From Nocardiopsis prasina DSM 43845 (GTDB lineage: Bacteria > Actinomycetota > Actinomycetes > Streptosporangiales > Streptosporangiaceae), in contig NZ_ANAE01000181.1 of the NCBI RefSeq assembly GCF_000341265.1, positions 57,329-115,045 of the forward strand: a stretch of DNA of 57,717 bases, given 5' to 3'. A model generated the notes under the pieces. It did no database searches. It worked only from the letters and a program-made list of their open reading frames with translations, and was not told the origin of the DNA. The position numbers and the translations under genes are program-made. Below, piece after piece: positions 43,698 through 53,527 of this stretch (position 1 is the first letter of the stretch; every line of letters begins with the position of its first letter).

Positions 43698-44662
43698 CTC
43701 TGCCCCTTGAGCCGTGGGTTGATGACGGACTCGACCGCGCGCCCGCACAGGGTGAAGGAGAGCGCGACCACGGCGATGGCCAGGCCGGGCGGGACGATGT
43801 ACCACCAGATCCCGGCGCTGATCGCCCCGGCGGTGCGGGCCGCCTCCAGGATGCCGCCCCAGGAGATGGTGGTGGGGTCGCCCATGCCCAGGAAGGCCAG
43901 GGTGGACTCCGCGATGATGGAGGTGGCCACCAGCAGCGTGGTCTGCGCGAGCACGACCGGCATGACGTTCGGCAGCACGTGCCAGCCCATCACGTGGGCG
44001 TGGCCGCCGCCCAGGGCGCGGGCGCGCTCCACGAACGGGCGGGCCTCCACGGCGAGGGTCTGGGCGCGCACCAGGCGTGCGGTGGGCGGCCAGACGGTGA
44101 GGCCGATCGCGATGATGATGGTGCCGGTGCCGCGCGGCAGGACGGCGGCCAGCGCCACCGCCAGGACCAGGGTGGGCAGGACCAGGAACCAGTCCGTGAC
44201 CCGCATGAGCACCGTGGACACGATCCGGCCGCCGACGCCGCCGGAGGAACCGAAGTGCCCGGCGGTGACTCCCACGAGGGTGCCGAGGGTGACCGACACG
44301 AAGGTGGCCAGCAGGCCGACCGTCAACGAGACCCGCGCGCCCCAGATCACCAGGTCCAGGATCGAGCGGCCGAAGTTGTCGGTCCCCAGGGGGAACTGCC
44401 AGCTCGGCGGCTCGTGGGACTCGCCCGGGGCGCCGGTGATGGTCAGGTGGGTCTGGTCGATGAACAGCGGGGCCGTCACGGCGAGCAGACCGATGGCGAG
44501 CAGCAGGCCCAGGCCGAGGAGACCGGCCCGGTTGCGGGCGTACTCGCGGGCGAAGCCGACCAGGGCCTCACGGCGGCGTCTGCGGGCCAGCGCGCGGCTG
44601 GAGAGCGCGGGGTCCGGCGGCGCCGCCGGGGCGGCCGGGGCGGGTCCGGTGGGTGAGTTCAT
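43694..44662 (-). CDS. Peptide ABC transporter permease (DppC-like)
   Basis: The 322-residue protein has a cytoplasmic N-terminus rich in Pro and Ala and six spans, starting GLLGLGLLLAIGLLAVTAPL, with the DppC motif FPLGTDNFGRSILDLVIWGAR and the EAA-like loop ERARALGGGHAHVMGWHVLP. The ATG at 44662 overlaps the dppB-like stop (ATGA). The frame is open much further upstream, but that is a shadow of the preceding permease. Confidence 0.92.
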   Translation of the reverse strand: MNSPTGPAPAAPAAPPDPALSSRALARRRRREALVGFAREYARNRAGLLGLGLLLAIGLLAVTAPLFIDQTHLTITGAPGESHEPPSWQFPLGTDNFGRSILDLVIWGARVSLTVGLLATFVSVTLGTLVGVTAGHFGSSGGVGGRIVSTVLMRVTDWFLVLPTLVLAVALAAVLPRGTGTIIIAIGLTVWPPTARLVRAQTLAVEARPFVERARALGGGHAHVMGWHVLPNVMPVVLAQTTLLVATSIIAESTLAFLGMGDPTTISWGGILEAARTAGAISAGIWWYIVPPGLAIAVVALSFTLCGRAVESVINPRLKGQS

Positions 44663-45729
44663 GGGCGCACCCTCGGGTCGAGCAGCGGATACACCAGGTC
44701 GGCCAGCAGGTTCATGAGGATCACCGAGGCCGCGAACACCACGAACAGCCCCTGGACGAGGCCGAGGTCGGGCACGCGCAGACCGGAGTAGAAGAGCTGG
44801 CCGAGTCCGGGCCAGGAGAAGACCGTCTCCACGAGGATGACCCCGGAGACGACCTGCCCGAGGTTCAGGAAGATGAGCGTCACTGTGGGCAGGAGCGCGT
44901 TGGGCACGGCGTGCCTGCGGCGCACGAGGGCGTCGCGCAGTCCCTTGGCGCGGGCCGTGACCAGGTAGTCGGCGCCCTTCTCGTCCATCAGTGAGGAACG
45001 CATGATCATGAGGTACTGCGCGTAGATCACCGCGACCATGGTCAGGACCGGCAGCACCATGTGCCGGGCGGTGCTCAGAGCGGTCTCCACCGGTCCGGTG
45101 GCACTGGGCGAGACCATGCCGCCGGTCGGGAACAGGCCGGGCATGAACCCGCGCCCCGAGGCGAGCAGCACGATCAGCAGCAGGCCGAGCCAGAACGTGG
45201 GCACCGACCAGAAGAACAGCGCGACCGCCGTGTTGATCCGGTCCCCGCGTCCACCCGGCCGCCACCCGGCGCGGGCGCCGAGGAAGAGGCCGAGGAGCGC
45301 GGCGATGACCGTGCCGGTCCCGGCGAGCAGGATCGTCGGGCCCAGGCGTTCGAGGATGAGGTCGACCACCGGCTCGCGGTACTGGAAGGAGATCCCGAGG
45401 TCGAGCCGCACCAGACCGGCCGCGTAGTCGAGGAACTGCTGCCAGAGCGGCTGGTCGAGGCCGAACTGGCGACGCAGCTCCTCACGTTGTTCGGCCGAGA
45501 CCTCGCGGCCCTCGGTCATGGCGCGGACGGGGTCGCCGGGCAGGATCCGGAAGAGGAAGAACCCGGCGACGATCACGGCGAACAGGGAGACCACGGCGGT
45601 GGTCAGGCGGCCGAGCACGTAGGTGGCCACGGGGGCCGCTCGGCCCAACCCCGTGGGGCCCGCCGGGGCGGGGACGTCGGTGGTCCCCGCCCCGGTCGGT
45701 TCGTCCGCCTCGGTGGGCGTTGTCGTCAC
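44659..45729 (-). CDS. Peptide ABC transporter permease (DppB-like)
   Basis: The 356-residue permease has six spans (first VVSLFAVIVAGFFLFRILPG), the DppB signature GDPVRAMTEG, EQREELRRQFGLDQPLWQQF, and near the C-terminus VETVFSWPGLGQLFYSGL. I chose the GTG at 45729, whose overlap with the binding-protein stop (GTGA) mirrors the other junctions. The first 40 residues are a soluble lead-in rich in Thr and Pro. Confidence 0.92.
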   Translation of the reverse strand: MTTTPTEADEPTGAGTTDVPAPAGPTGLGRAAPVATYVLGRLTTAVVSLFAVIVAGFFLFRILPGDPVRAMTEGREVSAEQREELRRQFGLDQPLWQQFLDYAAGLVRLDLGISFQYREPVVDLILERLGPTILLAGTGTVIAALLGLFLGARAGWRPGGRGDRINTAVALFFWSVPTFWLGLLLIVLLASGRGFMPGLFPTGGMVSPSATGPVETALSTARHMVLPVLTMVAVIYAQYLMIMRSSLMDEKGADYLVTARAKGLRDALVRRRHAVPNALLPTVTLIFLNLGQVVSGVILVETVFSWPGLGQLFYSGLRVPDLGLVQGLFVVFAASVILMNLLADLVYPLLDPRVRP

Positions 45730-47561
45730 TCGCGGTCCTCCACGGTGGAGCGTCGTCGGAAGAAGACGAAGGCACCCGCGACCACCAGCACCAGCACGCC
45801 GGCACCGATGCCGATGAGCACCCCGGTGGACGGCCCGGAGCCGCCGCCGGACGCGCCCTCCGCGGGCTCGGCCGACCACCAGGCCCAGTAGCCGTCCTGG
45901 CCCCAGATGTTGCCGCCCTCGGCGGGCTCCAACTGGAGGCTGGCGATGTGGTCGGTCCGGTAGGCCTCCATGATGTTCGGGTAGGCCAGGACGTTGACCA
46001 CGGCCTCCCGGTACAGGACCTCCTGGAGCTGGTGGATGATCTCGGCGCGGGCCTCGCGGTCGTACTCGGCCAGCTGCGCGGCGTAGAGCTCGTCGTACTC
46101 CTCGTCACAGAAGTACGCGTCGCCCTGCATGGTGCCCGGTTCGGTGGGCAGCGCGTCGCAGGTGTGGATGCTGAACACGTAGTCGGGGTCGGGGTTGACC
46201 GTCCACCCGGTGAAGATGAGGTCGTACTCGGCGTCGTAGAGGGCGTCGCTCAGGATGCCCGGGTCGACGGTCTGGTTGTCGATCTCGATGCCGATGTCGG
46301 CGAGGCGCTCGTCGATGACCTGCCCGGCCTGGACGTTGTCCGGGCGGTCGGCGTGGACGTGCATGCGCAGTTCGAGGCGGTCGCCGTCGGGCGAGACCCG
46401 CACGCCGTCGCCGCCCCTCTCGTACCCGGCCTCGTCGAGCATCGCGTTGGCGGCGTCCGGGTCGAAGTCGAGGATGGCCTCGTCGCCCTCGGGGGCCCAG
46501 TGGAAGTCCGTGTAGCGGGGCGGGACGTAGCCGCCCGCGGCGACGGCCTGGCCGTTGGCGCCCTGTTGGACGATCTCCTCGTTGTCGATGCCCATGACGA
46601 TGGCCTGGCGCAGGGTGCGGTCCTCCAGCGCCGGGTGTCCGTCACCGAACTCCTCGCCGTCCTGGGTGACGGCGCCGGGGTTGATGGTGAAGGCCTGGAA
46701 CCGCTTGCCGTCGGCGACGTTGACGGCGACGTTGTCCAGCGTCTCCAGGGAGGTGATCTGGGCGTCGGTGAGCTCGTAGACGAAGGAGACCTCGCCGCTG
46801 CGCAGGGCCTCGACGGCGGCGTCCTTCTCCGAGTAGTAGCGGAAGTACAGCTCGTCGAAACCGGGGGCGCCGCGCCAGTGATCGGGGTTGGCTTGGAGGC
46901 GGATGTGCTCGCCGCGCGAGTGCTCGGTGAGGACGAAGGGGCCGCTGCCGACGGTGGGGAGGTCGTCTGCGGTGTAGTCGGAGAAGGCGTCGCCCTCCTC
47001 CTCGATGATCGGCTCCCAGACGTGTCGGGGGACGATCGGCACGCGCAGGGACTCCATGGTGGCCTGCGGTTCGTCCAACTCGATGACGACGGTCGTGTCG
47101 TCCTCGGCCGTGACGTCCTCGAACCCGGAGACGTAGTTGCCGTTGGCGACGGCGGCGGCGTCGTTCTCCATCATCGTGGTGAACGTCCACGCCACGTCGT
47201 CGGCGGTGAGCTGCTCGCCGTCGCTGAAGAGGGCGTCGTCACGGAGGTTGAACGTCCAGGTGAGGCCGTCGTCGGAGGTCTCCCAGCTCTCCGCGAGCGA
47301 GGGCTCGGGCTCGCCGGTCTCCGGGTTCACCGTGGTGAGGCTGTCGTAGACGTGCCGGAGGATGTTCGTGGTGACCGCGAGCTGCGCGGTGAAGGGGTTG
47401 AAGGAGTCGACCTGCTGGGCGATGGCGACGGTGAGGGTGTTGCCGCTCGCCTCGTCGGCGGCCGCCGGGGCCACCGTGAGGCCTCCGAGAAGGAGGAGCG
47501 CGCTGCCGGACGCCGCCGTCCGCCGGAGAAGGGTGCCGGAGGGAGGATGTTGGGTTTTCAT
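45726..47561 (-). CDS. Peptide ABC transporter substrate-binding protein with C-terminal membrane anchor
   Basis: The 611-residue protein is a family 5 solute-binding protein, with TLTVAIAQQVDSFNPFTAQL, YDSLTTVNPETGEPEPSLAE, WTFNLRDDALFSDGEQLTAD and VGSGPFVLTEHSRGE. It starts with an ordinary secretion signal (SALLLLGGLTVAPAAADE) that has no lipobox Cys. Instead the C-terminus has a Gly/Ser linker, one span (about residues 579-601) and the basic stop-transfer tail RRRSTVEDRE. It is thus anchored at its C-terminus and not by a lipid, unlike most Gram-positive binding proteins. The ATG at 47561 has a weak ribosome-binding site; GGAGG lies somewhat upstream. It heads the operon. Confidence 0.93.
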   Translation of the reverse strand: MKTQHPPSGTLLRRTAASGSALLLLGGLTVAPAAADEASGNTLTVAIAQQVDSFNPFTAQLAVTTNILRHVYDSLTTVNPETGEPEPSLAESWETSDDGLTWTFNLRDDALFSDGEQLTADDVAWTFTTMMENDAAAVANGNYVSGFEDVTAEDDTTVVIELDEPQATMESLRVPIVPRHVWEPIIEEEGDAFSDYTADDLPTVGSGPFVLTEHSRGEHIRLQANPDHWRGAPGFDELYFRYYSEKDAAVEALRSGEVSFVYELTDAQITSLETLDNVAVNVADGKRFQAFTINPGAVTQDGEEFGDGHPALEDRTLRQAIVMGIDNEEIVQQGANGQAVAAGGYVPPRYTDFHWAPEGDEAILDFDPDAANAMLDEAGYERGGDGVRVSPDGDRLELRMHVHADRPDNVQAGQVIDERLADIGIEIDNQTVDPGILSDALYDAEYDLIFTGWTVNPDPDYVFSIHTCDALPTEPGTMQGDAYFCDEEYDELYAAQLAEYDREARAEIIHQLQEVLYREAVVNVLAYPNIMEAYRTDHIASLQLEPAEGGNIWGQDGYWAWWSAEPAEGASGGGSGPSTGVLIGIGAGVLVLVVAGAFVFFRRRSTVEDRE

Positions 47562-47797
47562 AACGGCCCCTGTCAGGTTTCGTGGGGTTGGTGGCATTGC
47601 CACCTGGGGGTTGTTGGTTGTCTACCAACTCGCCGCGACGAGCGTCAACGATCTTCGAGGTGAGGCGGAATATCGCAACACATTCGACTCCTGTGTCGGA
47701 GGCGTTCGTGTTTCCTGGGGATGAAGTGGCTTTTGTTCCCTGTCCGAAACGCATCTCTGATTCGCGGCGATTGGCAGACTCCGCTACGGTTCCCGCC

Positions 47798-48511
47798 ATG
47801 ATGGGGCACTCGCACGCACTCAGTGGCGTGGTCGGCTGGATGGCGGTAGTACCGCTGGTCCAGGGCACGGAATTCCTTGGACTCAGCTTCGACCTGGGCC
47901 CCGGTGAGATCATCGCCGGTTCCCTGGTGTGCGCTGGCGCGGCCCTGTTGCCGGACGTGGACCACAAGAGCGCGACGGTGACCAAGACCTACGGCAAGGC
48001 CACCGAGATCCTCAGCGACATTCTCAACTGGGCGTTCGGCGGGCACCGGATGGGCACCCACTCGTTCTTCTTCGCCATCCTGATGGGCGTCCTGGTCCAG
48101 GCCCTGGCCCTGTGGTCGGAACTGGCCGTGCAGATCTTCGTGTTCCTGCTGGTCGGAATCGCTCTCCAGGGGCTGGGTTTCGGCATGGACAAGAACCGGA
48201 CGGCCTCGGGGATCATCAACGCGCTGGCAACGGCGGCGATCACCCTCACCCTGTACTCCGTGGGCGTGAACTACACGTGGCTGGGTCTGGCGGTGGCCTT
48301 CGGTGTCGTCCTGCACTTCTTCGGCGACATGATCACCAAGATGGGTGTGCCGATCTTCTGGCCGTTCTGGAAGAAGCGCGTCGGCCAGGGCAAGGGCTTC
48401 GTCACCAACGGCCCGGTGGAGCAGAAGGTGGTCACCCCGCTGCTCACCATCGGCGTCATCATCGGTTCGGTGTACCTCTTCGACTGGCCCACCATCCTCC
48501 CGGACCACTAG
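47798..48511 (+). CDS. YdjM-type membrane-bound metal-dependent hydrolase family protein
   Basis: The 237-residue protein begins MMGHSHALSGVVGWMAV and has AGAALLPDVDHKSATVTK, then GHRMGTHSFFFAILMGV and LHFFGDMITKMGVPIFWPF, the conserved His/Asp pattern of the PF04307 family. Several membrane spans lie between these motifs. Members are called LexA-regulated, membrane-bound metal-dependent hydrolases in other bacteria; the reaction is not established. I see no SOS box here. It is divergent from the peptide importer, with about 235 bases between. A second ATG follows directly and is equally possible. Confidence 0.85.
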   Translation: MMGHSHALSGVVGWMAVVPLVQGTEFLGLSFDLGPGEIIAGSLVCAGAALLPDVDHKSATVTKTYGKATEILSDILNWAFGGHRMGTHSFFFAILMGVLVQALALWSELAVQIFVFLLVGIALQGLGFGMDKNRTASGIINALATAAITLTLYSVGVNYTWLGLAVAFGVVLHFFGDMITKMGVPIFWPFWKKRVGQGKGFVTNGPVEQKVVTPLLTIGVIIGSVYLFDWPTILPDH

Positions 48512-48599
48512 GTCGTGTCCGCCGAACACGCCCTGGCACCGGCCCGATCGCGGGCGAGGCCGCTGGCCCGGCGGGGCGAAGCCTCCTAGGGTGGCGGGC

Positions 48600-49259
48600 G
48601 TGACTCGAACCACAGAGGGCATCAGCCCGGAACTGCACGCCTACGTCGTCGCCCACAGCCAGCCGGTGGACCCGGTCCTGTCGGACCTGGCCGCGGAGAC
48701 CGCCGATCTGTTCCCCGAGTCCCAGGGGATGCAAATCGGCCCCGAACAGGGCGTCTTCTCCACGCTCCTCACCCAGCTGTCGGGGGCGCGGAACGCGGTG
48801 GAGATCGGCACCTTCACCGGGTACTCGTCCATCTGCTTCGCCCGGGGCCTGCCCGAGGACGGCACCCTGCTCGCGCTGGACATCAGCGAGGAGTGGACGT
48901 CGGTGGCCAGGAGGTACTGGGAGCGGGCCGGGGTCGCACGGAAGATCACCCTGCGGATCGGCCCGGCCCTGGACTCGCTGCGGGCGCTGCCGAGGGAACC
49001 CCAGTTCGACCTGGCCTTCCTGGACGCGGACAAGACCGGCTACGTGGACTACTGGGAGGAACTGGTCCCCCGTATGCGCCCCGGCGGGCTGCTGTTGGCC
49101 GACAACACGCTGTCCCACGGGCGTGTGGTGGACCCCGAACAGACCGCCCCGCACGTGCAGGGCATCCGTGACTTCAACGACAGGCTCGTCGCGGACGACC
49201 GCGTCGAACAGGTCCTGCTCCCCATCGGAGACGGCCTGACGCTGGCCCGCAGGCTCTGA
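48600..49259 (+). CDS. Class I O-methyltransferase (catechol/caffeoyl-CoA type)
   Basis: The 219-residue protein has the methyltransferase family 3 features: AVEIGTFTGYSSICFARGL, LALDISEEWTSVARRYWERA, and the metal/catalytic segment LAFLDADKTGYVDYWEELV with LLLADNTLSHGRV. Such enzymes methylate hydroxyls of catechols and related small molecules with a divalent metal. I chose the GTG at 48600, right at the family start (TRTTEGISPELHAYVV). The physiological acceptor is unknown. Confidence 0.92.
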   Translation: MTRTTEGISPELHAYVVAHSQPVDPVLSDLAAETADLFPESQGMQIGPEQGVFSTLLTQLSGARNAVEIGTFTGYSSICFARGLPEDGTLLALDISEEWTSVARRYWERAGVARKITLRIGPALDSLRALPREPQFDLAFLDADKTGYVDYWEELVPRMRPGGLLLADNTLSHGRVVDPEQTAPHVQGIRDFNDRLVADDRVEQVLLPIGDGLTLARRL

Positions 49260-49345
49260 GCCCTCCGCTCCGCCCGCCGGAGTTGTCCACAGGCCACACG
49301 GTTCTCCCGGCGGGGACGGAGTGATCCCGGGTAATGTCCAGTTCC

Positions 49346-50491
49346 ATGCGCCTGCTGCACACTTCGGACTGGCACCTGGGTCGCTCCTTCCACCGGGAGA
49401 ACCTCATCGAGGCCCAGGCCGCCTTCCTCGACCACCTCGTCGACACCATCCACGCGGAACGGATCGACGTGGTGGTGGTCGCCGGTGACCTCTACGACCG
49501 CGCTCTTCCGCCGGTCGACGCCGTGCGCCTGTTCGACCGCGCCCTCGGCCGCATCCGGGAGACCGGGGCCAGAGCGGTGCTGATCAGCGGCAACCACGAC
49601 TCCATGGCGCGGATGTCCTTCGCCACGGACCTGATCGACGCCTCCGGGGTGCACCTGCGCAGTTCCCTGGACGGGATCGGCACCCCCGTGGTGATCGAGG
49701 ACGAGCACGGTCCGGTGGCCTTCTACGGCATCCCCTACCTGGAACCGGAGATCGCCCGCCACCACTGGGACCTGCCCGAACGCGGCCACCCGGCGGCGAT
49801 CGGCCACGCGATGGACCTGGTCAGGGCCGATCTCGCCCAACGTCCGGGCGCCCGCTCCGTGGTGCTCTCCCACGCCTTCGTCACCGGCGGGGAGCCCTCC
49901 GACAGCGAGCGCGACATCTCCGTGGGCGGCGCCTCGCACGTGCCCGCCTCGGTCTACGACGGCGTGGACTACGTGGCCCTGGGCCACCTGCACGGCCGCC
50001 AGACCATCACGCCGTCGGTGCGCTACCCGGGCAGCCCGCTGGCCTACTCCTTCTCCGAGGAGCACCACCGCAAGGGGTTCTGGCTGGTGGACCTGGACGC
50101 GGACGGCTTCGCCGGAGCGGAGTTCGCCGACGCCCCGGTCCCCCGGCCGCTCTCCCGTGTCAGGGGCCGCCTCGACGACCTGCTCACCGATGACCGGTGG
50201 GAGCGCCACACGGGGCACTGGCTCCACGTCACCCTCACCGACCCCCGTCGCCCCGCCCAGCCCATGGACCGGCTCCGAGAGCGCTTCCCGCACACCCTGA
50301 TGCTGGAGTTCGACCCCGACGACGGCGACGCGGAGCGGCGGCCGGTCACCGTCGCCGTCGCGGACCGGCCCGAACGCGAGGTGGTCGCCGACTTCGTCGA
50401 GTGGGCCCGGGGCAGCGCCGCGACCCCGGAGGAACGCGCGCTGGTGGACCGCGCGGTCGAAGAGGTCCGCGTCCAGGAAGGGACTCGCTAG
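49346..50491 (+). CDS. sbcD: SbcD subunit of the SbcCD (Mre11-Rad50-like) nuclease
   Basis: SbcD is the manganese-dependent nuclease subunit that, with SbcC, opens hairpins and trims DNA ends. The 381-residue protein shows the phosphodiesterase motifs MRLLHTSDWHLGR, VVVAGDLYDR, LISGNHDSM, VLSHAFVTGG and ALGHLHGRQ. I chose the ATG at 49346, where the first motif begins; an ATG four codons earlier (49334) is equally open. sbcC starts on the very next base after its stop, so the pair is translated together. Confidence 0.95.
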   Translation: MRLLHTSDWHLGRSFHRENLIEAQAAFLDHLVDTIHAERIDVVVVAGDLYDRALPPVDAVRLFDRALGRIRETGARAVLISGNHDSMARMSFATDLIDASGVHLRSSLDGIGTPVVIEDEHGPVAFYGIPYLEPEIARHHWDLPERGHPAAIGHAMDLVRADLAQRPGARSVVLSHAFVTGGEPSDSERDISVGGASHVPASVYDGVDYVALGHLHGRQTITPSVRYPGSPLAYSFSEEHHRKGFWLVDLDADGFAGAEFADAPVPRPLSRVRGRLDDLLTDDRWERHTGHWLHVTLTDPRRPAQPMDRLRERFPHTLMLEFDPDDGDAERRPVTVAVADRPEREVVADFVEWARGSAATPEERALVDRAVEEVRVQEGTR

Positions 50492-53488
50492 ATGCGGCTG
50501 CACACCCTCACCATGACCGCCTTCGGGCCCTTCGCCGGGACCGAGACGGTCGACTTCGACCGGCTCGGCGGAGGCGGGCTGTTCCTGATCCACGGGCCGA
50601 CGGGCGCGGGCAAGACCTCCGTGCTGGACGCGGTCTGCTTCGCGCTCTACGGCGACGTGCCGGGTGCGCGCGGCAAGGACCGCTCCCCCAGGAGCGACCA
50701 CGCCGCGCCCGGGGTCCGGCCGGAGGTCGCCCTGGAGTTCACCGTCCGGGGACGCCGCGTGCGAATCGAGCGCAACCCTCGGTGGGAGCGGCCCAAGAAG
50801 CGTGGAAGCGGCACCGTCGCGGAGAACCAGAAGGTGCGCGTCCTCGACTGGCGGGGCGACCGCTGGGAGGGCGTGACCACCCGCCCGGACGAGGCCGGGC
50901 AGTTCGTGGGCGACCTGGTCGGGCTCACCATCACCCAGTTCTGCCAGATCGTCATGCTGCCCCAGGGCGACTTCGCCCGGTTCCTGCGGGCCAAGTCCGA
51001 CGACCGGCGCAAGTCCCTGGAGCGCATCTTCAACACCCGGGTGTTCCGGGACGTGGAGGAGTGGTTCGGCGGGCACGCCCGGAAGCTGGAGCGCGAGGTG
51101 CGCGCCGCCGACGAGCGGGTGCGGGCGGTCTCCGGAAGGATCGCGGAGGTCGGCGGGTCCGCCGCCCCGCAGGACCCGGAGGAGCTCACCGCCTGGGCCG
51201 CCGAGCTGGCCTCGGTGCAGGCCGCCACCGCCCGCGACGCGGAGGCGGTCACCGCCGGGTTCACGCGAGCCCGGGACGAGGCCAGGGAGGCCCTGGCTGC
51301 CGGTCGCGAACTGCTCTCCCGCAGGGAACGGCTGGCCAGCGCCCGGGAGCGCCGCGCGGAACTGGCCGAGCGGCGCGAGTGGCGGACCGGGATCGACACT
51401 CGCCTGGCCGCCGCCGAGCGGGCCGACGCGGTGCTCCCGTCCCTGCGCGCCCGCGACCACCGCCGTACCGAACTGGACAAGGCCGAGTTGGCCGTCACCG
51501 ACCGCCTGGCGCTGGTCAACGGGATCACGGACGTCGACGCCGCCGAACTCGCGGACCTCAGCACCGGTCTCCCCTCGACGCTGCGAGCCGCCGAGAGGTC
51601 CCGCCACGACGAACTCGCCCGCTTGGACCACCTGCGCGGAGACGCCGAGCGCCGCCGCTCCCTCCACCGCGACCTGGCCGGGCTCGACCGGCGGATCGCC
51701 GCCGTGCGCACCGAGGCGGCCCGGGCCCGCGAACGGGTGACGGCACTGCCCGCCCGGGTCGGGACGATCACCGAGGAGCTGCGCCGGGCCCAGGAGCAGT
51801 CCGGACTCACCGACCCCGCGAAGGCCGCTCTCGACCTGGCCGAACGGCGCCGCACGGCCGCCGAGGAGCACCGGCGTCTGGGTGGCGAGGTGGAAAGAGC
51901 CGAGGAGGAGCGGCGGCGCGTGGTCGACACCGCCCAGACCGCCCGCGACCGGTCCCAGGACCTGCGGGAGCGGCGGATCGCCCACATGGCCGCCGAGCTC
52001 GCCGCCGACCTGGCCGACGGCACGCCCTGCACGGTGTGCGGGTCCACCGAGCACCCCTCCCCCGCCGAACCGAGCGCGCGGGGACTGGTCTCGGCCGAGG
52101 AGGAGCGAGCCGCCCAGCAGGCGGCGGACACCGCCGCCGCCCAGCGCACCGAGGCGGAGAACACCCTGGTGGCGCTAAGGGAACGGCACACGGCTTCCGC
52201 CGAGCGGGCCGAGGGCCGCACCGTGGAGGCCGCCGCCGAGGAGGTGGCCGCCCGCAAACGGGAACTGGCCGACGCCCGCGCCGCCGCCCGTGAGCTGCAC
52301 CGTCTGGAGGAGGAGCTGGCCCAGGCCACGGCGGACCTGGAGCGGGCCCGTCAGCGCGAGGGTGAGCTGGTGCGCGAGGAGAGCGAACTGGCCGCCCGCC
52401 GCGAGGAGGGCGCCAGAGAACACGAGCGATTGACCGCGCTGCTGGACCGGGCACGCGGTGAGGACGCCGGACTGGCCGAGCGGATCGCCCGCCTGCGCGG
52501 TGAGGCCGAGGTGCTGCGCGACGCCGCGGACGCCGTCGAGCTGCGCTCCCGGGCTGCCGAGGAGCTGAGCGCCGCCGTCACCGAGGCCGGACGCTCCCTG
52601 ACCGAGGCGGGTTTCGAGGACGAGGCCCAGGTGGTGAATGCCGCCCTGGACGAGCGTGGACGCGCGGGCCTCAGGTCCCGGGCGCGCGACTTCGACGACC
52701 AGTGGGCGGCGGTCGAGGCCCGGCTCAAGGACCCCGAACTGACCGCCGCCGAGCTCGCGAAGGCGCCGGACCTCGCCGCGTTGGAGGCCGGCGCCCAGGC
52801 TTCGGACCGCGCGGCCGATCAGGCCGTGGCCTGGCAGGGCATGCTCTCGGACCGGGCCCGCCGTCTGGCGACCCTGCGCGTGGAACTCGATGGACAACTG
52901 TCCGGTTCGGAACCCGTCCTGCGCCGCTACGCGGTGGCCCAGGGGCTGAGCACCCTGGCGGCGGGAACCTCACCGGACAACACCGACAGCGTCCGGCTGT
53001 CCGCCTACGTACTGGCGGCCCGCCTGGAACAGGTGGTGGAAGCGGCCAACCACCGGCTGCTGACCATGTCCGACGGCCGCTACGAGCTGCGCTACACGGT
53101 GGACAAGGCAGCGGGCGACGGCAGGGCCCGCTCCGCCGGGGGCCTGGGCATGCGCGTGGTGGACGCCTGGACGGGGGTGGAACGCGACCCGGCGACGCTC
53201 TCCGGAGGGGAGACCTTCTTCAGCTCCCTGGCCCTCGCGCTGGGCCTGGGTGACGTGGCCACCGCCGAGGCGGGTGGGACGGAGATCGACACCCTGTTCG
53301 TGGACGAGGGCTTCGGGACCCTGGACGAGGACACCCTGGAGGAGGTCCTGGACGTGCTGGACCGGCTCCGTGACGGCGGCCGCGCCGTGGGAGTGGTGAG
53401 CCACGTCGCGGACCTCCGCCAACGCGTGACGACCCGCCTCCGTGTCGTGAAGGCCGCTGGCGGGTCCAGACTGGAGCACCACGGCTGA
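50492..53488 (+). CDS. sbcC: SbcC subunit of the SbcCD nuclease (Rad50-like ATPase)
   Basis: The 998-residue SMC-like protein has an N-terminal ATPase half with Walker A IHGPTGAGKTSVLDAVCFAL and the Q-loop LPQGDFARFLRAKSDDRRKS, long Arg/Glu/Ala-rich coiled coils, and the zinc-hook CxxC as CTVC near the middle, which joins two molecules. The C-terminal half has the signature LSGGETFFSSLALALGLGD and Walker B TLFVDEGFGTLDED. Length and order are normal. It forms the SbcCD complex with the preceding gene. Confidence 0.96.
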   Translation: MRLHTLTMTAFGPFAGTETVDFDRLGGGGLFLIHGPTGAGKTSVLDAVCFALYGDVPGARGKDRSPRSDHAAPGVRPEVALEFTVRGRRVRIERNPRWERPKKRGSGTVAENQKVRVLDWRGDRWEGVTTRPDEAGQFVGDLVGLTITQFCQIVMLPQGDFARFLRAKSDDRRKSLERIFNTRVFRDVEEWFGGHARKLEREVRAADERVRAVSGRIAEVGGSAAPQDPEELTAWAAELASVQAATARDAEAVTAGFTRARDEAREALAAGRELLSRRERLASARERRAELAERREWRTGIDTRLAAAERADAVLPSLRARDHRRTELDKAELAVTDRLALVNGITDVDAAELADLSTGLPSTLRAAERSRHDELARLDHLRGDAERRRSLHRDLAGLDRRIAAVRTEAARARERVTALPARVGTITEELRRAQEQSGLTDPAKAALDLAERRRTAAEEHRRLGGEVERAEEERRRVVDTAQTARDRSQDLRERRIAHMAAELAADLADGTPCTVCGSTEHPSPAEPSARGLVSAEEERAAQQAADTAAAQRTEAENTLVALRERHTASAERAEGRTVEAAAEEVAARKRELADARAAARELHRLEEELAQATADLERARQREGELVREESELAARREEGAREHERLTALLDRARGEDAGLAERIARLRGEAEVLRDAADAVELRSRAAEELSAAVTEAGRSLTEAGFEDEAQVVNAALDERGRAGLRSRARDFDDQWAAVEARLKDPELTAAELAKAPDLAALEAGAQASDRAADQAVAWQGMLSDRARRLATLRVELDGQLSGSEPVLRRYAVAQGLSTLAAGTSPDNTDSVRLSAYVLAARLEQVVEAANHRLLTMSDGRYELRYTVDKAAGDGRARSAGGLGMRVVDAWTGVERDPATLSGGETFFSSLALALGLGDVATAEAGGTEIDTLFVDEGFGTLDEDTLEEVLDVLDRLRDGGRAVGVVSHVADLRQRVTTRLRVVKAAGGSRLEHHG

Positions 53489-53527
53489 GCCCACCCCGGG
53501 TTGGGGCCGCTGCCGGTCGGTGCGACA

